NCBI GenBank assembly: GCA_018830645.1 | Contig: JAHJSA010000077.1 | Span: 1-64,000, forward strand | Length of the DNA stretch: 64,000 bases | Direction of reading: 5' to 3' | DNA from: Actinomycetota bacterium | GTDB taxonomy: Bacteria; Actinomycetota; Thermoleophilia; RBG-16-64-13 | Notes under the pieces: model-generated | What the model was told of the DNA's origin: nothing | The model's input: only the letters and a program-made list of their open reading frames with translations | The model's database searches: none | Part shown: positions 61,493-64,000 of the stretch, piece after piece | How positions within the stretch are numbered: position 1 is the stretch's first letter | Layout of the letters: every line of letters begins with the position of its first letter | Position numbers and translations under genes: made by a program

Positions 61493-62017
61493 ATGGGATC
61501 CAAAGTCGGCCGCATACTCGTGAACACCGGAGACGGGAAGGGCAAGACCACAGCTGCCCTCGGCACTGCGTTCCGGGCCGCCGGACACGGCCAGAACGTG
61601 GCCATCGTCCAGTTCCTGAAGGGTAAGTGGACGTACGGTGAGCTGGCCGCTATTCAGAGGTTTCCTAATATCTTTCTCGCTCGGATGGGCTCCGGATTCA
61701 CGTGGGAGAAGGAAGGACTCGAGGAAGACCGCGCCCTCGCGAACGCGGCATGGGAGATGTGCAGGCGGATCGCGCAGGAAGACGACCACGACCTTCTCGT
61801 GATGGATGAGCTGAACTACGCGATCGACTACGGTTTCATCGAAGTGGACGACGTCGTGCGCTTCCTCAAAGAGAAGCCGGAACGTCTGGCCATCATCATC
61901 ACGGGACGCCGGGCCCGGGAGGAGATCATGGACTGCGCCGACACGGTCACCGAGATGCGGGTTGTGAAGCACGCGTTCAAGGAAGGCACCCGGGCGCAGA
62001 AGGGCATCGAGTATTGA
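61493..62017 (+). CDS. cobO: Cob(I)yrinic acid a,c-diamide adenosyltransferase
   Basis: 174 aa, CobA/CobO/BtuR type. It attaches adenosyl to cob(I)alamin or a precursor. P-loop GDGKGKTTAALGTAFRAAGHG, then VQFLKGKWTYGEL, DLLVMDELNYAIDYGFI and TGRRAREEIMDCADTVTEM. The length fits the family. A probable cobalamin riboswitch lies about 2 kb downstream, so the organism uses cobalamin. A 15-nt tandem array follows the stop codon. Confidence 0.94.
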   Translation: MGSKVGRILVNTGDGKGKTTAALGTAFRAAGHGQNVAIVQFLKGKWTYGELAAIQRFPNIFLARMGSGFTWEKEGLEEDRALANAAWEMCRRIAQEDDHDLLVMDELNYAIDYGFIEVDDVVRFLKEKPERLAIIITGRRAREEIMDCADTVTEMRVVKHAFKEGTRAQKGIEY

Positions 62018-62047
62018 TCCTGACGACCGCTGGGATCGCCGGCACTC

Positions 62048-62137
62048 GGGCACCTGGACCCCGGGCACCTGGACCCCGGGCACCTGGACCCCGGGCACCT
62101 GGACCCCGGGCACCTGGACCCCGGGCACCTGGACCCC
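62048..62137 (+). repeat. 15-nt tandem repeat, six copies, between cobO and the HD gene
   Basis: Six exact copies of gggcacctggacccc, with partial copies at both ends (cggca). The array is in the same frame as cobO but after its stop, encoding GHLDP if read, and ends about 28 bases before the HD gene start. Confidence 0.97.
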
Positions 62138-62165
62138 GGGCATCGGGCACGGAGAGGGCACTGAA

Positions 62166-62852
62166 ATGAGCGAAGACCGGAAGAGCCACGAGATACCCCG
62201 ACTGGATGGTGTGAGGCGTCACCCGCATGTGGTGGAGTTCCTCGCGCGGGCCGACGACTATCTGGCGGCTCTCGGCTACACCGAGCACGGTATGCGTCAC
62301 GCATCGCTTGTGGCGCACATCGCGCACAACGTGCTCTCGCGCCTCGGGCGCTCCGACGAGGAAGCCCAGCTCGCTGCCGTGGCGGGCTACCTGCACGATC
62401 TCGGCAATTTCATCGCTCGCGAGAACCATGCGCAGTTCGCGGCTCTACTGGCGTACCAGATCCTACGCGACTTGGAGTACGATGCGGCGGACTGTGCCAC
62501 TGTGATGGGAGCCGTGGGCAATCACGACGAAGAGCTCGGACAGGTGGTCGATCCGGTTTCCGCGGCCCTGATCTTGGCGGACAAGTCCGACGTGCACCGG
62601 AGCCGGGTGCGAGACCCCTCGAACGCCGCCGTCGATATCCACGACCGGGTGAACTACGCGGCGGAGCGCTCGTTCCTCAACGTGGACGACGCGGCTAAGT
62701 CGATCACGCTCGAACTGACGATCGACACCTCCATTTCCGGGGTGATGGAGTATTTCGAGATATTCTTGTCGCGGATGATCATGTGCAGGCGGGCGGCCGA
62801 GCGGCTCGGTTGTGGGTTCCAGATGCAGATCAACGAACTGAAGATCTTCTAG
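62166..62852 (+). CDS. HD-domain phosphohydrolase
   Basis: 228 aa. Metal motifs: GMRHASLVAHIA, HD in GYLHDLGNFI, GNHDEE and ILADKSDVHRSR. It is a stand-alone HD protein with a C-terminal alpha/beta addition ending QINELKIF. The family includes nucleotide and c-di-nucleotide hydrolases; the substrate is unknown. ATG 62166 is close to the end of the 15-nt array, with GGAGAGGG at about 62151. Confidence 0.82.
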   Translation: MSEDRKSHEIPRLDGVRRHPHVVEFLARADDYLAALGYTEHGMRHASLVAHIAHNVLSRLGRSDEEAQLAAVAGYLHDLGNFIARENHAQFAALLAYQILRDLEYDAADCATVMGAVGNHDEELGQVVDPVSAALILADKSDVHRSRVRDPSNAAVDIHDRVNYAAERSFLNVDDAAKSITLELTIDTSISGVMEYFEIFLSRMIMCRRAAERLGCGFQMQINELKIF

Positions 62853-62873
62853 CAAAGGTCTGGAGGAGCGAAA

Positions 62874-63713
62874 GTGGTGCGTAGCGTCCCCACCGAGAGG
62901 GCACGAGCTGTGCTCGAGCGGCTCGTGGAGCTGAACCGCATCAGCGGCGACCTTCCCGACCGTGCAGGCTCTCCCGATCCTGAGGCCGACGACGAGGGCG
63001 ACCTGGCTCTCACCCCCGTGCGTCGGCGGCGCCTGTACGAGGATGTCGTGGCGCAACTCCAGCGACTCATCTCAAGCGGAAGACTGGAGCCCGGCGACCG
63101 TCTGCCGTCGGAGCGTGCGCTTGCGGACCAGCTGGCCGTGAGTCGGGCCAGCGTACGTGAGGCCCTTCGCATCCTCGAGGCCCGGGGGATGCTAGAGACC
63201 AGGCCAGGTCTCGGCTTGTTCGTCCGGGGCCGCCGCACGGAGGAGATCGTGAGCATCCTGGCGTCGTACCTCGTGCGGGAGCGAGAAAGCCTCCTGGAGG
63301 TGCTCGACGTGCGGGAAGCTCTCGAGCGCAAGGCGGCCGAGCGTGCCGCGATCCTCGCCACGAGCAGCGACCTCGAGTCGATCAAGGGCTCCCTCGTCCT
63401 GATGCAGGAGGAGGTACTGGAGGGGCGGGTGCCGTTCGAGTCCGACACCGCGTTCCATCGCGCTCTTGGAGCCGCTTCCCGTAACGAGGTGCTCAGTCAG
63501 ATGCTGGACACGGCGCTCGGACTGATGTCGCAGCGCAGGCGGGAGCTGCTGAGCGGCGATTACGGGGGGATCCTCATGCTGCACCAGCACGTCAACATCT
63601 ATCGCGCCATCAAGAACCGCGATGCCACGGCCGCCGGCGCGCTGGTTTCGGCACATCTTCGCGAACTTGGACAGACGCCGGCTCGACCTCGGGCGGGCTA
63701 TCCGCGCGCGTAG
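62874..63713 (+). CDS. FCD-type GntR transcriptional regulator (LldR/FadR/PdhR-like)
   Basis: 279 aa, GTG start with GGAGGAGCG upstream. A non-conserved ~45-residue N-terminus is followed by the GntR winged helix (LQRLISSGRLEPGDRLPSERALADQLAVSRASVREALRILEARGM). The FCD effector domain ends at about residue 270, with the metal/ligand residues expected in LDVREALERKAAERA, DTAFHRALGAAS and HQHVNIYRAI (FCD histidines). Family members sense lactate, pyruvate, gluconate or fatty acids. Two TGGTCTGACCA palindromes 32 and 157 bases after its stop match the family's operator and probably are its sites. Confidence 0.88.
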   Translation: MVRSVPTERARAVLERLVELNRISGDLPDRAGSPDPEADDEGDLALTPVRRRRLYEDVVAQLQRLISSGRLEPGDRLPSERALADQLAVSRASVREALRILEARGMLETRPGLGLFVRGRRTEEIVSILASYLVRERESLLEVLDVREALERKAAERAAILATSSDLESIKGSLVLMQEEVLEGRVPFESDTAFHRALGAASRNEVLSQMLDTALGLMSQRRRELLSGDYGGILMLHQHVNIYRAIKNRDATAAGALVSAHLRELGQTPARPRAGYPRA

Positions 63714-63744
63714 TCCGCTCCCGGCTTGACTCGCATTGGTCCAG

Positions 63745-63755
63745 TGGTCTGACCA
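63745..63755. promoter_or_regulatory. GntR/FCD operator 1 (TGGTCTGACCA)
   Basis: The 11-bp palindrome TGGTCTGACCA extends to gtggtctgaccac (13 bp). It fits the LldR/PdhR-type consensus TGGTnnnACCA. TTGACT lies about 15 bases upstream. Confidence 0.7.
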
Positions 63756-63827
63756 CCAGCTCGTTCCTCTCAGGCTCCCGCGCGAACAACGTGATTCCAG
63801 CGTGGGATCGTGCCTGCTCTGCAGGGG

Positions 63828-63880
63828 TTGACACCGCTCTGTGACGTATGACACACTGAACCCGTCCACTGGTCTGACCA
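63828..63880 (+). promoter_or_regulatory. Promoter -35 with operator 2 (TGGTCTGACCA) downstream
   Basis: A perfect -35 TTGACA (63828-63833) is followed by a poor -10 region (tatgacacactg). Operator 2 TGGTCTGACCA is at 63870-63880, over the expected start of transcription. The two operator centres are 125 bp apart, close to 12 helical turns. It would drive a rightward gene beyond the window. Confidence 0.6.
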
Positions 63881-63939
63881 CTAGACGACGCGACCCAAGG
63901 GGGTTCCAGAGAGCGGCAAGTCGGGGGATTCGAACCCAA

Positions 63940-64000
63940 GAATACAGTGTCATCTTCCCGTGACGACTGAAACATCCGAGGCAAGTCCGGTGAGAATCCG
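63940..64000 (+). ncRNA. Probable cobalamin riboswitch, 5' part (runs off right edge)
   Basis: The stretch ending ggcaagtccggtgagaatccg fits the core of cobalamin riboswitches (GGnAA-n-CCGGUGnnAAuCCG), and the rest, CGGnCCCGCCACUG, would follow outside the window. The left boundary is a guess. It lies downstream of the operator/promoter, so it would be in the leader of the same rightward transcript. Confidence 0.55.

Noticed and set aside
63903-63960. tRNA-like T-arm sequence gggattcgaaccc near the right edge
   Set aside because: No matching acceptor, anticodon or D-arm can be folded on either strand.

Overview
The window is about 64 kb of GC-rich bacterial chromosome centred on the replication origin. 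The gene set is complete for an origin region: S4-domain protein, recF, dciA-like, gyrB, gyrA, dnaN and dnaA run leftward on the minus strand, and rpmH, rnpA, yidD, yidC, jag, mnmE, mnmG, rsmG, parA and parB run rightward on the plus strand. CWB2 wall-binding repeats, actinobacterial-type DnaA boxes (TTGTCCACA), many GTG/TTG starts, a CooT nickel protein, LarB and c-type haem motifs suggest an anaerobic Actinomycetota, perhaps related to Coriobacteriia. That placement is an inference from gene content, not a phylogeny.

Layout. 1-13.8 kb (minus): a cell-surface module with two CWB2 wall-anchored proteins (one an M23 peptidase), MurJ, WecB and a UDP-ManNAc-type dehydrogenase, three glycosyltransferases (one a GT4-GT26/TagA fusion), an O-antigen ligase-like polymerase and a DUF4330 protein. 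A second WecB-type epimerase lies divergently at 14.0-15.2 kb. 15.3-18.3 kb (minus): ddl, an amidohydrolase, larB and a small unknown protein, tightly packed. 18.3-23.0 kb: a degenerate GGDEF membrane protein, an ECF sigma/anti-sigma/membrane-protein operon and azlCD. 23.3-35.8 kb: type IV pilus ATPases PilT and PilB (not adjacent), UspA, tRNA-Ala and tRNA-Ile, an HD-GYP sensor with a CXXCH haem motif, a bifunctional-nuclease-family protein, a chorismate mutase-like protein, CooT next to a degenerate CbiA-like protein, a histidine kinase/receiver pair, a zinc metallopeptidase and a cytochrome c lipoprotein.

35.9-57.4 kb is the origin block. DnaA boxes occur both upstream of dnaA and between dnaA and dnaN, so the origin may be bipartite. 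A perfect parS palindrome sits inside mnmG, about 2.3 kb upstream of parA. A GHKL-ATPase/winged-helix protein is encoded immediately upstream of dnaA. A second MnmG-like flavoprotein without the MnmG catalytic cysteine motif lies between mnmE and mnmG.

57.6-64.0 kb: a SIMPL-domain lipoprotein, a roadblock protein, two membrane-anchored or secreted proteins, a YbaK deacylase, a cobalamin adenosyltransferase, an HD phosphohydrolase and an FCD-type GntR regulator. The right edge has two TGGTCTGACCA operators and the start of a probable cobalamin riboswitch.

A recurring oddity is short direct or tandem repeats with periods that are multiples of three (9, 12, 15, 18, 21, 36 nt), inside genes (mnmE, pilT, the SIMPL lipoprotein, the sigma-operon protein) and at gene borders. 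I saw no insertion sequence, prophage, CRISPR array or rRNA operon.
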